A DNA stretch of 64,000 nucleotides from Parachlamydiales bacterium (GTDB lineage Bacteria > Chlamydiota > Chlamydiia > Chlamydiales > Parachlamydiaceae), in assembly GCA_020051075.1 (NCBI GenBank), contig JAGVJP010000120.1, forward strand, positions 1 through 64,000. Direction: 5' to 3'. The translations under genes and the position numbers were made by a program. Of this stretch, positions 35,410-44,444 are shown in pieces; the first letter of the stretch is position 1, and each line of letters begins with the position of its first letter. The notes under the pieces were generated by a model that did no database searches, was not told the origin of the DNA, and saw nothing but the letters and a program-made list of their open reading frames with translations.

Positions 35410-36192
35410 ATGCATGAAAGACCTCTTCTCACCGTAGGTGGACTGATTATTGCTTCAGATGGAGACCTCTTATTAGTCCGATCAAAAAAATGGCATGATC
35501 TCTATTCAGTTCCAGGAGGCAAAGTCGAGCTTGGAGAGACGCGTGAAGAGGCTCTGCGCAGAGAAATCTGGGAAGAAGCACATGTGAAAATTTTAAACAT
35601 CCGCTTTGCAACGATTCAAGAATCAATCTATTCACCTGAATTTTGGCAGAAAAATCATTTTGTCATGAATGATTATATCGCAGATCTTGATCCCGCTTTC
35701 CGAAAAGATCAAGTCATACTAAATGATGAAGCTTACGCCTATTGCTGGGTGAATCCCCTTGAAGCGTTGTCCTTCCCTCTTCATAGGGAAGCAAGAGAAT
35801 TGATCAAATGGTATATTGCGCATGAGTTGAATAGACGGGCGGGGATTGTTGGATTTGACCAACATCAAATCGATTGTATTGTTGGGACCCTCCCTGAGGA
35901 ACGGGTCAAAGAGCAACTTCTATGGGTCGATTTGAAAGTTAAGATAGACTTCTCTCCTTGCCTCCAAAGCGGATCGATCGATAAGACCGTCGACTATTCT
36001 CGATTAGCTTCTTTCTGTACAATGCTTGCACGCAATACACAATATGAACTCATCGAGTCTCTAGCATCCGATATCATTGCTGGATGTTTCGAACAGTTTA
36101 ATGCAGAATGGGCCTGGGTTCGTGTGAGGAAGCCTTCAGCTATTCCTACTGCCGCTTATGCTTTTGTTGAAATGGAACAGAGTAGGAGATGA
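35410..36192 (+). CDS. Nudix hydrolase fused to dihydroneopterin aldolase (FolB)
   Basis: A 260-residue two-domain protein. Residues 1-135 are a Nudix hydrolase: the box G37-x5-E43-x7-R51-E52-x2-E55-E56 is complete except that the late glycine is His58. Residues about 140-257 read as FolB: GTLPEERVKEQLLWVDLKV, then TVDYSRLA, IESLASDI and VRVRKPSAIP with the likely catalytic Lys241. Nudix enzymes (NudB/FolQ) strip pyrophosphate from dihydroneopterin triphosphate, and FolB then cleaves dihydroneopterin, so the fusion would join neighbouring steps of folate synthesis. The Nudix substrate is inferred from the fusion. A PTR1-like reductase lies 0.9 kb downstream. Confidence 0.82.
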   Translation: MHERPLLTVGGLIIASDGDLLLVRSKKWHDLYSVPGGKVELGETREEALRREIWEEAHVKILNIRFATIQESIYSPEFWQKNHFVMNDYIADLDPAFRKDQVILNDEAYAYCWVNPLEALSFPLHREARELIKWYIAHELNRRAGIVGFDQHQIDCIVGTLPEERVKEQLLWVDLKVKIDFSPCLQSGSIDKTVDYSRLASFCTMLARNTQYELIESLASDIIAGCFEQFNAEWAWVRVRKPSAIPTAAYAFVEMEQSRR

Positions 36193-36204
36193 TCCCGTTT
36201 TAAT

Positions 36205-36549
36205 TCAAAGTCCCAAACAAAGTTTTATTGAAGCTTCTACCTCTTGGATTTTCAAAGAATCTAATTCTCCAATCTTCCCTTTAATCCTGATTTTATCAAC
36301 ACACCTAACTTGATCAGTCATGACCTTTCCTTTCTTTCCATTGACATCGACAAGAATCTGAAAAGGGTAAATATTTTGTATTTGGCTTGTAATTGGAAAA
36401 ATAATGACTCGAGGCATTTTTTTGTTGTAAGCATTAATGGAGAGAATAAGACAGGGACGAGTTTTTTTTATTTCAGTGCCTAAAGTGGGATCCAATTCGA
36501 TCCAATAGATTTCTCCTCTTAAGAGAGCTTTATCTTTGCTCTTCGTCAT
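36205..36549 (-). CDS. MazF/PemK-type toxin endoribonuclease
   Basis: A 114-residue toxin from the ATG at 36549. The MazF pattern is clear: RGEIYWIELDPT near the start (the strand-loop with the active-site Arg), KKTRPCLILS, IIFPITSQ and MTDQVRCVDKIR. MazF enzymes cut RNA at short sequences. The ATG at 36549 overlaps the antitoxin gene by 20 bases; a reading from 36573 adds eight residues. Its stop lies 12 bases from the convergent Nudix-FolB gene. Confidence 0.9.
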   Translation of the reverse strand: MTKSKDKALLRGEIYWIELDPTLGTEIKKTRPCLILSINAYNKKMPRVIIFPITSQIQNIYPFQILVDVNGKKGKVMTDQVRCVDKIRIKGKIGELDSLKIQEVEASIKLCLGL

Positions 36550-36817
36550 ACCATTCCCATCCTTCAATTTCATTTAAATTATCCGATTCCATCCATTCTT
36601 TAGATTCTTGATTAGAGCGCTCATCTTTTGCAGCAGACTCAAACATCGCCTCTAATTCCAATTCTCGATTTTTGTCCAATTCGTCTAATGCTTTCTCGAC
36701 CGCTTCGGCTGTAAACTTACTGAATAGACCCCTTGCTAATGATTTGTGCATCCTCTGAAAAAGATGGACAGGGATAGATAAAGTCATGTTTGTGGTATTT
36801 TTATTGGTATTTTTCAT
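36530..36817 (-). CDS. MazE-type (ribbon-helix-helix) antitoxin
   Basis: A 95-residue antitoxin partner. MTLSIPVHLFQRMHK starts a ribbon-helix-helix DNA-binding segment, and the acidic C-terminal half (ESKEWMESDN and onward) would bind the toxin. It is first in the operon and overlaps mazF, the usual arrangement. A family E repeat lies about 110 bases upstream (36926-37036). Confidence 0.8.
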   Translation of the reverse strand: MKNTNKNTTNMTLSIPVHLFQRMHKSLARGLFSKFTAEAVEKALDELDKNRELELEAMFESAAKDERSNQESKEWMESDNLNEIEGWEWYDEEQR

Positions 36818-36925
36818 GTTGGTGTTACTCCCGTTTTCTCATCTTTATGATACAAGTTACGTAATTAATAATCAAATATTACTTAATGAAATGTTTAGTA
36901 TTTGGCTATTTTCATAATTGACCCT

Positions 36926-37036
36926 AAGCGACGTCATCTGTCATTTCAAAAAAGTAACGCTGCCAGAGCCATTTCTTTCCATCCCTCTTATCCTTCCCAT
37001 CCTGTCAATTTTTACAGGATAGGAAAGATAGGGCAG
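36926..37036. repeat. Interspersed repeat, family E copy 2
   Basis: Second copy of the 111-base element at 3421-3531 (five mismatches, no gaps). It lies between the MazEF promoter and the short-chain reductase gene. The remaining part of 36818-37141 is AT-rich and holds the divergent promoters; no further gene is seen. Confidence 0.85.
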
Positions 37037-37141
37037 AAAATTTTCATCTCTGAGATTTGGGTTTGCCTTTTAGAGTAGTTTACTCTAGATTATCTGAGTT
37101 AAAAAAGATGACAGAATCATTGGCGTTAAAGGAAATCATTT

Positions 37142-37852
37142 ATGCGAGCATTAGTCACTGGGAGCGCAAAACGGCTTGGCTCGGCCATTGCCATCACTCT
37201 TGCAAAGCTGAAATATTCTGTGGTCGTCCACTATCGGCATAGCCTGCAAGAAGCAGAGCAAACAGCACAGCAATGCCGTGCTTTAGGGGTTGACGCAGAG
37301 CTAATTCAAGGAGATTTGTCAACACCTGAACAAGCCTCAGTGTTTGCCGGCCGCTATCTCGATCAATATTCCGACACAACTCTTCTTGTTAACAACGTGG
37401 GAAACTATCTCACCAAATCTGTGGAGAACACTTCGGCTGAAGAATGGCTAAGCATTTTTAATCTAAACTTACACGCTCCCTTCATTCTGACTAAAGCCTT
37501 GATTCCATCTCTTTTGCGTCAGCATGGTCAAGTGATCAATCTCGGTGTTTGCGGATTATTAACGAATAAAGCGCCTCTCTATGCATCTGCTTACATGATT
37601 GCTAAGCATGGGTTGTGGGACCTCACCCGTTCATTTGCTCGTGAGTTAGCTCCACAAGGTGTCAGGGTGAATATGGTCTCACCTGGACAGCTTGACATCT
37701 CCGTTGATTTACTTGAAAAAGAGCTTAGGCCTCCCATCGGATTCCCCTCCACATGCGAAGAGGTATGTCGTGTGATTGCGTTTTTAGTCGATCCAGTGAA
37801 TCGCTCGATCACAGGACAGAATATTGAAGTGGCAGGAGGGTTAGGGTTATAA
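37142..37852 (+). CDS. Short-chain dehydrogenase/reductase, pteridine reductase-like
   Basis: A 236-residue SDR enzyme. The nucleotide motif is TGSAKRLG (6-13), a TGxxxRxG form typical of PTR1/FolM pteridine reductases rather than the common TGxxxGxG. Next come NNVGNY, the active-site tyrosine and lysine in YMIAKHG, and SPGQ. FolM and PTR1 reduce dihydropteridines, so a folate or pterin role alongside the nearby Nudix-FolB fusion is suggested, but substrate choice cannot be read. AAGGA precedes the ATG. Its stop overlaps the start of the next gene (TAATG). Confidence 0.85.
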   Translation: MRALVTGSAKRLGSAIAITLAKLKYSVVVHYRHSLQEAEQTAQQCRALGVDAELIQGDLSTPEQASVFAGRYLDQYSDTTLLVNNVGNYLTKSVENTSAEEWLSIFNLNLHAPFILTKALIPSLLRQHGQVINLGVCGLLTNKAPLYASAYMIAKHGLWDLTRSFARELAPQGVRVNMVSPGQLDISVDLLEKELRPPIGFPSTCEEVCRVIAFLVDPVNRSITGQNIEVAGGLGL

Positions 37853-39345
37853 TGGATTCTAATATGATTCAGCAAGAATGTTATAAAGAACTCCTAACGT
37901 GTGCTTTAGCAGCCGGCAAGCTGATGCAGAGTGAAAAAACAGGGTTTGTTCACTATTATCCTAACGAAGAAGAGTTGGGGCATTCTCAAACAATACCGGT
38001 TGTTGAGAATGTGTTATTCGCGCTTGCTCTCTTTCGTACACACAGCATTGAAAATGTTCAGGAAGGGAAAATCATTCTAAAGAAAGTGCTCTGCTTTCAA
38101 ATAGGGGATGATAGGGAAGGGGGCGGAAACTTTCCTGTATTTCTGCATGAATACCCCAATGGGCGGGATCCTGCTACAGCCCTTTATTTATTAGCTCCTT
38201 TCTATTGGATTCTCAAACTCTATGGCCACGTCATTGGAGCTGAATTAAAACTTCTCATTGAGCAGGCGGTTGTAAAAATCTTTGATTTTGTTTCAGTCCA
38301 TCACATGTCTCATCATTATCCTTATTTCCTGGCTGTTCGGCTCGCTTCCGCTCAATATGCTTTTGGCAATTTGTGGAATGAACCAAAGAAAGTTCAGGCG
38401 GGAAAATCATGCTTAGAAGGCCTCCAACGCGATCTCTTAGATGGGTGGTCTTCGACAGCACAACTTGGCGATCTATTAGCAGGTTTATATATGGTCTACC
38501 CCTCATTGGCTGAAAGTCCTTGGAACGCCCTCTGGAGTTTTATGGAGAAGACCTGGCATCCGCTGACAGGAGCATTTATCGGTCCATGTGTTCGCGAATG
38601 GCAGCGTGGGAACGAACCAAAACCCAATCTTTATGATCTGTTTGCCTGCACTTTCTCTGGTTCCTTTCCCAAGCGCACTTTAGTTCCTCGCCCCTTTCAT
38701 TTACAAGGAGTTCTCATCCCCCCTCCAACCGAACGATTTGCTCAGGCTGACAAAACAGAAATCGTTCATGGAGAATATCGGAAGCAAAAGTGGACCTTGA
38801 TGACATCTGCTCAATGGGCTTTGACGGCAGTAGAGAAAAAAGAGATCATCGACCCTGCTGTAGAAAAGACATTTACCCCTTTCAGCATTTTTTGGGGGAA
38901 CAAAGAGGCGGTTCATACGTTCGTTTGCCAAGGGGGGCGCTATACTGAAGTCGACTATTCTATTGAAGGGAACCGCTTGGATTTCTTGTTCACATTACAT
39001 CCAGATCCAGATGTTGAAGATCGTGAAAGAAGAAAGGAAATTGAATTTTTCACTGATATTTCCGCTGAATGTCAATTCACTGTTGATGGGCGGTCTTCAA
39101 CGACATTTGAAATAGAAAAACCACTGAAAATTATCTGTGGACCACTTTGTTTGTCATTTGTCTTTAATCTAGTTGAAGGCGAAGGGGATTTTTTAGGGCA
39201 CCTGATGCAAGGAAACCGCCCTTCGCAGACCTTGAATAAAGGAGAAAAGAGGTTTAATGCATATGATTGGACCTATTTTCTCCGGACGATACGAAGAAGC
39301 CATCGCTGCAAGTTAAAAGGAGAGATCACCTTCGAACAGGTGTAG
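37852..39345 (+). CDS. Conserved hypothetical protein (helical plus beta layout)
   Basis: A 497-residue protein I cannot assign. Residues 1-270 are mostly helical with aromatic and His-rich turns (VHHMSHHYPYF), and the C-terminal 200 residues are beta-rich. The block TWHPLTGAFIGPCVREW separates the two. This arrangement resembles alpha-toroid polysaccharide-active enzymes (heparinase/alginate-lyase fold), as an impression only. It may be a distant relative of the protein at 22472-23953. It is translationally coupled to the reductase, so they may share a pathway. The gene ends 12 bases before a large inverted repeat. Confidence 0.7.
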   Translation: MDSNMIQQECYKELLTCALAAGKLMQSEKTGFVHYYPNEEELGHSQTIPVVENVLFALALFRTHSIENVQEGKIILKKVLCFQIGDDREGGGNFPVFLHEYPNGRDPATALYLLAPFYWILKLYGHVIGAELKLLIEQAVVKIFDFVSVHHMSHHYPYFLAVRLASAQYAFGNLWNEPKKVQAGKSCLEGLQRDLLDGWSSTAQLGDLLAGLYMVYPSLAESPWNALWSFMEKTWHPLTGAFIGPCVREWQRGNEPKPNLYDLFACTFSGSFPKRTLVPRPFHLQGVLIPPPTERFAQADKTEIVHGEYRKQKWTLMTSAQWALTAVEKKEIIDPAVEKTFTPFSIFWGNKEAVHTFVCQGGRYTEVDYSIEGNRLDFLFTLHPDPDVEDRERRKEIEFFTDISAECQFTVDGRSSTTFEIEKPLKIICGPLCLSFVFNLVEGEGDFLGHLMQGNRPSQTLNKGEKRFNAYDWTYFLRTIRRSHRCKLKGEITFEQV

Positions 39346-39357
39346 ACATGATAGGCA

Positions 39358-39665
39358 AAAAACAAGATTAACAAGATGGACAAAAAACAGGATAGGCAAA
39401 AGGGGCAAAACAGGATAGGCAGGATAAAAAAACAGGATAAGGAGGATGGGAAGGATAGGAAAAGATAATCAAATGGGAAATAAGTCCTTTCTTGAATAAT
39501 AAAAGAAATAGACAATCATCCTCTATTTTTTTTATCTTTCTTATCCTCCTTATCCTGTTTTTTTATCCTGCCCATCCTGCCCATCCTGCCGCTTGCGATC
39601 CTGCCTATCCTGTTTTGCCCCTTTTGCCTATCCTGTTTTTTTTTGTTTTGTTTATCCTGTTTATC
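39358..39665. repeat. Large imperfect inverted repeat, family A
   Basis: Left half (about 39358-39465) carries many words of the type AACAGGATAGGCAGGATA; the right half (about 39535-39665) carries their complements, including the core CCTGCCGCTTGCGATCCTG at 39584-39602. It fills the space between two convergent genes (the hypothetical and fabI) and could fold into a long stem that ends transcription from both sides. Confidence 0.8.
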
Positions 39666-39675
39666 TTGTCGCGCG

Positions 39676-40575
39676 CTACGGTTGGAGGGTTGGGCTGTCA
39701 GTCGCAACGCCCATCGCATGGAGGCCATTATCAACATAGAGTACAGTTCCGGTAATAGCTGAGGCGAGTGGAGAAGTTAAAAAGGCAGCAGTGTAGCCGA
39801 CTTCTTCTCCGCTTAGAACCTTTGTTAATGGGGCATTAGCGGTGCTGTAATCGATCATTTTATCAATGAATCCAATGGCTCGGGCTGCTCTGCTCCTCCA
39901 TGGGCCTGCTGAAATGGTATTGACCCGTATTTGCCATTCCCTGCCAGCTTCCCAAGCAAGTGTTTGAGTGTCGCTTTCTAAAGCTGCCTTTGCTGAGCTC
40001 ATGCCCCCGCCATATCCTGGAATCACCCTTTCGGAAGCAATATAGGTTAGGGATAGGGCAGATCCTTCAGGATTGATATAGGGGCCAAAATGAGAAAGTA
40101 AACTGACGAATGAGTAAGAAGAGGCACTCATTGCCGCTAAATATCCCTTCCTTGAAGTCTTAAGGAGGGGGTTTTGGACTTCAGGGGCATTTGCCAAGGA
40201 ATGCACAAGGATGTCAATATTGCCAAAATCTCGGTGAACTGCGGCGGCAACCTCGGAAATCGTATAACCTTCGACTTCTTTATACCTTTTATTGTCTCGG
40301 ATCTCTTCAGGCACATCTTCTGGTTTATCAAAGGAAGCATCTAAAGGGTAAATTTTGGCAAATTCTAGCAATTTTCCGTTAGATAGTTGTCGAGATCCAT
40401 CGAATTTTCCAGCATTCAAACTTGAGGTAAAGATTTTTAAGATAGGAGTCCAAGTTCCAACAAGAATCGTGGCGCCGGCCTCAGCGAGTGCTTTAGCGAT
40501 AGCCCATCCAAACCCTTGATCATCGCCTATACCAGCAATAAAAACTTTTTTTCCTTTCAGGTTGATTGTCAACAT
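39676..40575 (-). CDS. fabI: Enoyl-[acyl-carrier-protein] reductase (NADH)
   Basis: A 299-residue FabI performing the last reduction in each fatty acid elongation cycle. Motifs: [19 protein letters not shown] near the start for [15 protein letters not shown], and the active-site Tyr and Lys in [13 protein letters not shown]. The length and insertions (for example the segment around [12 protein letters not shown]) fit the chlamydial/plant-type FabI rather than the shorter E. coli form. It is a single gene with its stop near the repeat at 39358-39665. Confidence 0.95.
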   Translation of the reverse strand: MLTINLKGKKVFIAGIGDDQGFGWAIAKALAEAGATILVGTWTPILKIFTSSLNAGKFDGSRQLSNGKLLEFAKIYPLDASFDKPEDVPEEIRDNKRYKEVEGYTISEVAAAVHRDFGNIDILVHSLANAPEVQNPLLKTSRKGYLAAMSASSYSFVSLLSHFGPYINPEGSALSLTYIASERVIPGYGGGMSSAKAALESDTQTLAWEAGREWQIRVNTISAGPWRSRAARAIGFIDKMIDYSTANAPLTKVLSGEEVGYTAAFLTSPLASAITGTVLYVDNGLHAMGVATDSPTLQP

Positions 40576-40704
40576 AGCGCCTCCAAACGTAAAATTTTGG
40601 CATCATATTAAAGCGGTTTGAGCTTAATTGCAAATTTTTTATGTCTACAAGGATTGATATGAATATATTGGATGAGATATATGTTAAGTCTATAACCAAT
40701 CCAG

Positions 40705-41544
40705 ATGGACTCCAAGATGAAGGCATTCCGTGACACGTTTTTGACTTTAGCCAAATTTTTTAATTCTGGTTTTTTGTTTTTGATTTTCCTTTTCCAAGGA
40801 GTTCCGAACAGTGCCTTGAGTGTCAACGCTATTTTTATTCCCACTCAAGAGGCGTTGATTCCTTATTACAATACAGACCAGGCGGTTATGGTTGCGAGCA
40901 CAGGTCGTTCGGGAAGTTCAATCCTATGCCAGTCTTTGTATAGCTGTGCTCCTCATGATTATTTACTCCTTAAGACGCATATATTACCTCCAAAAAAACA
41001 TTTTCTGGGCAAGATCATCTTTATTTTTTCTAATCCAGATAAATTTGCTGAATCCGTATTGTATCTCACCCTAACTGATCCTCAATGGATTAGGTTAGCT
41101 TTTTATCATATAGAATCTTCCGATAAAGAGTGGCTGAAAAAGATCGGAACAACACCTGAGCAAACAGAAACAGAAAATTTATTGGCTTATGATGCGTTAG
41201 GTTATTTTGAACAACTAAAGTGTTGGTTTTATGACCGGACAACACCATGTGAATTAAACGAAGCCCAAATTTTGGCGGTCAAGTACGAACATTTATGGGA
41301 GCCGGCGACTCAACAGGTGATCGAAGACTTTTTGTTGTTTGAGAATTTATCACTTCCACCTCAGCGAGAAAGAGGGCGCAAATGGGAGGTACTTACTGAA
41401 AAGGAACGTTCGTTCAGAACTCTATATAATACAGGAACTCAGCAAGATCCACGTTATGCTGCTTATGATGAGGCTCGACTGCTTTGGGAAAGTGCCCCTC
41501 CCTTTCAATTTCTATACATCAATGATGAATCAGAAAAAAGCTGA
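40705..41544 (+). CDS. Sulfotransferase-like protein with N-terminal membrane segment
   Basis: A 279-residue protein. A hydrophobic segment at about 20-35 suggests a signal anchor or signal peptide. STGRSGSSIL (65-74) matches the PAPS-binding P-loop-like motif of sulfotransferases, and the later FSNPDKFAESVLY fits the 3'-phosphate motif. If so, it would transfer sulfate, possibly to a carbohydrate or host molecule; no substrate is suggested by neighbours. Catalytic details cannot be confirmed by eye. Its last 26 bases overlap the convergent KdpD-like gene. Confidence 0.65.
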   Translation: MDSKMKAFRDTFLTLAKFFNSGFLFLIFLFQGVPNSALSVNAIFIPTQEALIPYYNTDQAVMVASTGRSGSSILCQSLYSCAPHDYLLLKTHILPPKKHFLGKIIFIFSNPDKFAESVLYLTLTDPQWIRLAFYHIESSDKEWLKKIGTTPEQTETENLLAYDALGYFEQLKCWFYDRTTPCELNEAQILAVKYEHLWEPATQQVIEDFLLFENLSLPPQRERGRKWEVLTEKERSFRTLYNTGTQQDPRYAAYDEARLLWESAPPFQFLYINDESEKS

Positions 41545-43450
41545 TTTCTTCGGCAATGGTTTGGAGCAGATTAAGTTCCTCAATCGAGAGTGGGTTGGCG
41601 TTCGGCTTTGGATAATAGACCAGCACCCCTAAAGGAGATTGAGAGAACTGTAGCGGAAGGAATAGTCCTTCAGATGAGGAGAGAGTTGATGTTGACCAGC
41701 CGGCGGGCTTCCCATTTCGAAAGACCCATTGGATCCCGTTTTTTTCTTTTTCGTTGATTTGTGTGAGTGGACTATCAGAAATCAGGTTGTTGTTGCTGTC
41801 TTTAATGAGGAGGTCGAAATGACCTCCAAAAGTTGTTTGAAGTTTTGGGCAGACATTTAGACGGAGATCTCGGAAATTAGAGGCATTCGAAATCACTTTC
41901 TGTATTTCATAAAGGCTTCCAGCTTTTTTTTCTCTATATTTGATCAGACGGTTTTGTGTCCAGAGTCTGTTTGTGACTAATCCAATTGTCAGGGAGATCA
42001 TAAAAAATACCGCGCCGCTGACAAGATCTGAAGCCGTCAATGTCGAAAATGAAGGAGCGACAAATAAGATCATCCAACTGAGTGTGCTTAAAATAGCTGA
42101 AAGAATGACTGCTCCAAATCCGACGTAAGTACTTAAAAAAAAGATGCTTGCAATGAAAATAAACTCAATTTCTCTATACCCGGTCAGCTGTTGTAACAGA
42201 AGGCATAACAGGGTAACGACGCCAATCATGCCTGTCACAAAAAGATATTCTTTTACAGGAGTTTGAAAAGCTCGTTTTAGAGAGAAGCCTACAGGATTTT
42301 CCGCTTCTTCTTCTTGACGAATGATAAAGAGGTCGAGATTCTTATTTGCTTTCTCAATTTTATTAAAATCGTCTGTGTGGAATATTTTTGAAAAAAGACT
42401 CTGATCTCGCGATCTCCTCAAGAGTAATTGAGAAATATTTTTCAGTTTTGCAATGCGTTGAATGGCTGAAGAAATCGAGAGATCTTGAGTGACGACCACT
42501 TGGCCGCCGAGTTCTCTTGCAAGGTTGAGGTGAGTTAAAACCTGATTTCTTTCTTCGTCTGTAAGGGGGGTGCCGAGGTCGACGTAAAGGGCAACCCATG
42601 TGATATCGAGATCAAAAGCTCTCCGACGGGTTTCTCTGATTAACTCTTGAGAAAGAGCGCTTGGATTGATCACGACCATTAATTTTTCATGAGCTCTCCA
42701 CCCTTTGCCTTGGGAGAAGATCATGTGGAGATCATGCTCGACTTTATTTGCTGTGAACCTGAGAGATATTTCTCGTAAAGCTGTTAAGATATCCTCTTTG
42801 AAGAAATTCCGTTTTCCGCCTTGAGCCTGATCGCCTAAGAACACTTTTCCTTCTTTCAATCTTTTAAGAAGACCTGTAGGATCTATATCAATCAACTCTA
42901 TTGTAGCAGCTCTTTCGAGGATAACGTCAGGAACGCTTTCTTCTATGTGTACGCTAACGATATTCTCAACAAGGTCTTTATAGCTTTCAATATGCTGCAC
43001 GTTTAAAGTTGTATAAACGTTGATACCAGCATCCAAGAGTTCAATGACATCTTGCCACCGGTTAAGATGTTTTGAACCTGGAACATTACTGTGGGCCAGC
43101 TCATCGACTAAGACGAGAGCAGGTTTTCTTTGCAAAATTTTTTCAAGGTCCATTTCTTTAAAAGTTTCGCCGCGGGAGGTCAGAATTTTTTCAGGGATGA
43201 TTGGAATTCCAGTGATCAGCTGTTCGATCTCCTGCTGTCCATGGGTCATCACGATTCCGATGACAACATCCACTCCATCTTTGACTCTCTGCTGAGCTTC
43301 TTCAAGCATCGCATGGGTTTTGCCAACACCAGCCGACATTCCGAAGAAGATTTTGAGTTCACCCAATTTTGGTGCGCTCTGCTCTTCTCCGAATCGTTGT
43401 GTTGATTGGTCGAAATTTGAGAGTTGGGGTTGTTCTGTCATATTTCTCAT
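41519..43450 (-). CDS. KdpD-like sensor lacking the kinase domain
   Basis: A 643-residue protein with the front part of KdpD only. Walker A GMSAGVGKT (37-45), Walker B LVLVDELAHSNVPGSKH and the universal-stress-protein-like region cover about the first 390 residues. Then come three or four membrane segments (DUF4118, about 400-510) and a GAF-like domain to the end. E. coli KdpD (894 residues) continues into a histidine kinase; none is present here. No kdpABC or kdpE is nearby. In some bacteria short KdpD forms bind c-di-AMP or act with other kinases; the role here is unknown. M4 (43441) is an alternative start. Confidence 0.85.
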   Translation of the reverse strand: MRNMTEQPQLSNFDQSTQRFGEEQSAPKLGELKIFFGMSAGVGKTHAMLEEAQQRVKDGVDVVIGIVMTHGQQEIEQLITGIPIIPEKILTSRGETFKEMDLEKILQRKPALVLVDELAHSNVPGSKHLNRWQDVIELLDAGINVYTTLNVQHIESYKDLVENIVSVHIEESVPDVILERAATIELIDIDPTGLLKRLKEGKVFLGDQAQGGKRNFFKEDILTALREISLRFTANKVEHDLHMIFSQGKGWRAHEKLMVVINPSALSQELIRETRRRAFDLDITWVALYVDLGTPLTDEERNQVLTHLNLARELGGQVVVTQDLSISSAIQRIAKLKNISQLLLRRSRDQSLFSKIFHTDDFNKIEKANKNLDLFIIRQEEEAENPVGFSLKRAFQTPVKEYLFVTGMIGVVTLLCLLLQQLTGYREIEFIFIASIFFLSTYVGFGAVILSAILSTLSWMILFVAPSFSTLTASDLVSGAVFFMISLTIGLVTNRLWTQNRLIKYREKKAGSLYEIQKVISNASNFRDLRLNVCPKLQTTFGGHFDLLIKDSNNNLISDSPLTQINEKEKNGIQWVFRNGKPAGWSTSTLSSSEGLFLPLQFSQSPLGVLVYYPKPNANPLSIEELNLLQTIAEEISFFLIHH

Positions 43451-43508
43451 CTTGTATAAGAAATTGGATTTAATTAAAATCGTTTCCTTTAAAAAGAGGC
43501 TATCTTAA

Positions 43509-44444
43509 ATGAAAAAGACTGCGATTAGGTTTGCTATTATTGGGATCATGATCCTCATTTGTTATGGAATTGGACGTCTTTACTATCATGTTACAGCTGG
43601 ATTTACCATTGGGAATATCACTTCAGATTTTGCCTATCAGCCGCAATGGGAAGTCCGCCCTTTAGCTTCTGATGAACATGTTGTTCTTGAAGAAGCCCTT
43701 CGGCAACCCTATCACTATCTAGGAAAGGGATGCCAATCTTACGTGTTTTCGAGCGAAGATAACAAATATGTCGTGAAGTTTTTCAAATACCAACGTTATC
43801 GTCTTTTGTCATGGCTGACCTATTTTCCACCGCTCCCAGCCATCGTGAAATATCGGGAACAGAAAATGGGGAAAAAATGGAGCAAACTTGACGGCTTTGT
43901 GCAAAGTTGGAAATTGGCTTTTGAGAATCTCAAAGAAGAAACAGGATTGGTTTTTGTCCATCTTAATAAGACAGATCATCTGAACAAACAGTTGACGATA
44001 TATGACAAAATAGGAATGAAGCATATTGTCAATTTGGATCAGATGGAGTTTTGCATTCAGAAGAAGGCAAAGATGTTGTGCGATGTGCTGATGGAATGTC
44101 AACGGAATGGTGATTTTCCAAGAGCCCAGCAGATTGTTCAAAATTTACTGGGGATGGTTTTATCAGAATATGCTCGAGGAATTGCAGATAATGACCATGC
44201 ATTGATGCAAAATACCGGCGTTTCTGAAGGGAAACCCGTTCACATTGATGTTGGGCAATTTGTTTTCAATGACGAAGTGAAGAATCAAGAAGTTTTCCAC
44301 CAAGAATTGATCACCAAAACATATAAATTTAAATTGTGGCTGCGCAAACAATATCCTGAATTAGCTGATGACTTGGAAAGTCAACTTTACCAGATTGTGG
44401 GGCCACATTATGACACCATTAAACCTAAATTCAGAGTCAGATAG
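43509..44444 (+). CDS. Membrane-anchored kinase-like protein, chlamydial
   Basis: A 311-residue protein with one N-terminal membrane segment (about 5-24). The rest shows a kinase-like pattern: a glycine-rich loop LGKGCQSYVF (71-80), a VVKFFK strand with Lys90, a catalytic-loop-like ADNDHALMQNTG with Asp227 and Asn235, and HIDVGQ with Asp247 in place of DFG. I know no named family. A phosphotransferase of the aminoglycoside-kinase/atypical-kinase kind is inferred. It is divergent from the KdpD-like gene, and its last eight bases overlap the convergent dps gene. Confidence 0.65.
   Translation: MKKTAIRFAIIGIMILICYGIGRLYYHVTAGFTIGNITSDFAYQPQWEVRPLASDEHVVLEEALRQPYHYLGKGCQSYVFSSEDNKYVVKFFKYQRYRLLSWLTYFPPLPAIVKYREQKMGKKWSKLDGFVQSWKLAFENLKEETGLVFVHLNKTDHLNKQLTIYDKIGMKHIVNLDQMEFCIQKKAKMLCDVLMECQRNGDFPRAQQIVQNLLGMVLSEYARGIADNDHALMQNTGVSEGKPVHIDVGQFVFNDEVKNQEVFHQELITKTYKFKLWLRKQYPELADDLESQLYQIVGPHYDTIKPKFRVR

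Noticed and set aside
39358-39665. Possible CRISPR array from regularly recurring GGATAGGCAGGATA words
   Set aside because: Units vary in length and sequence, are arranged as an inverted repeat, and there are no unique spacers or cas genes.
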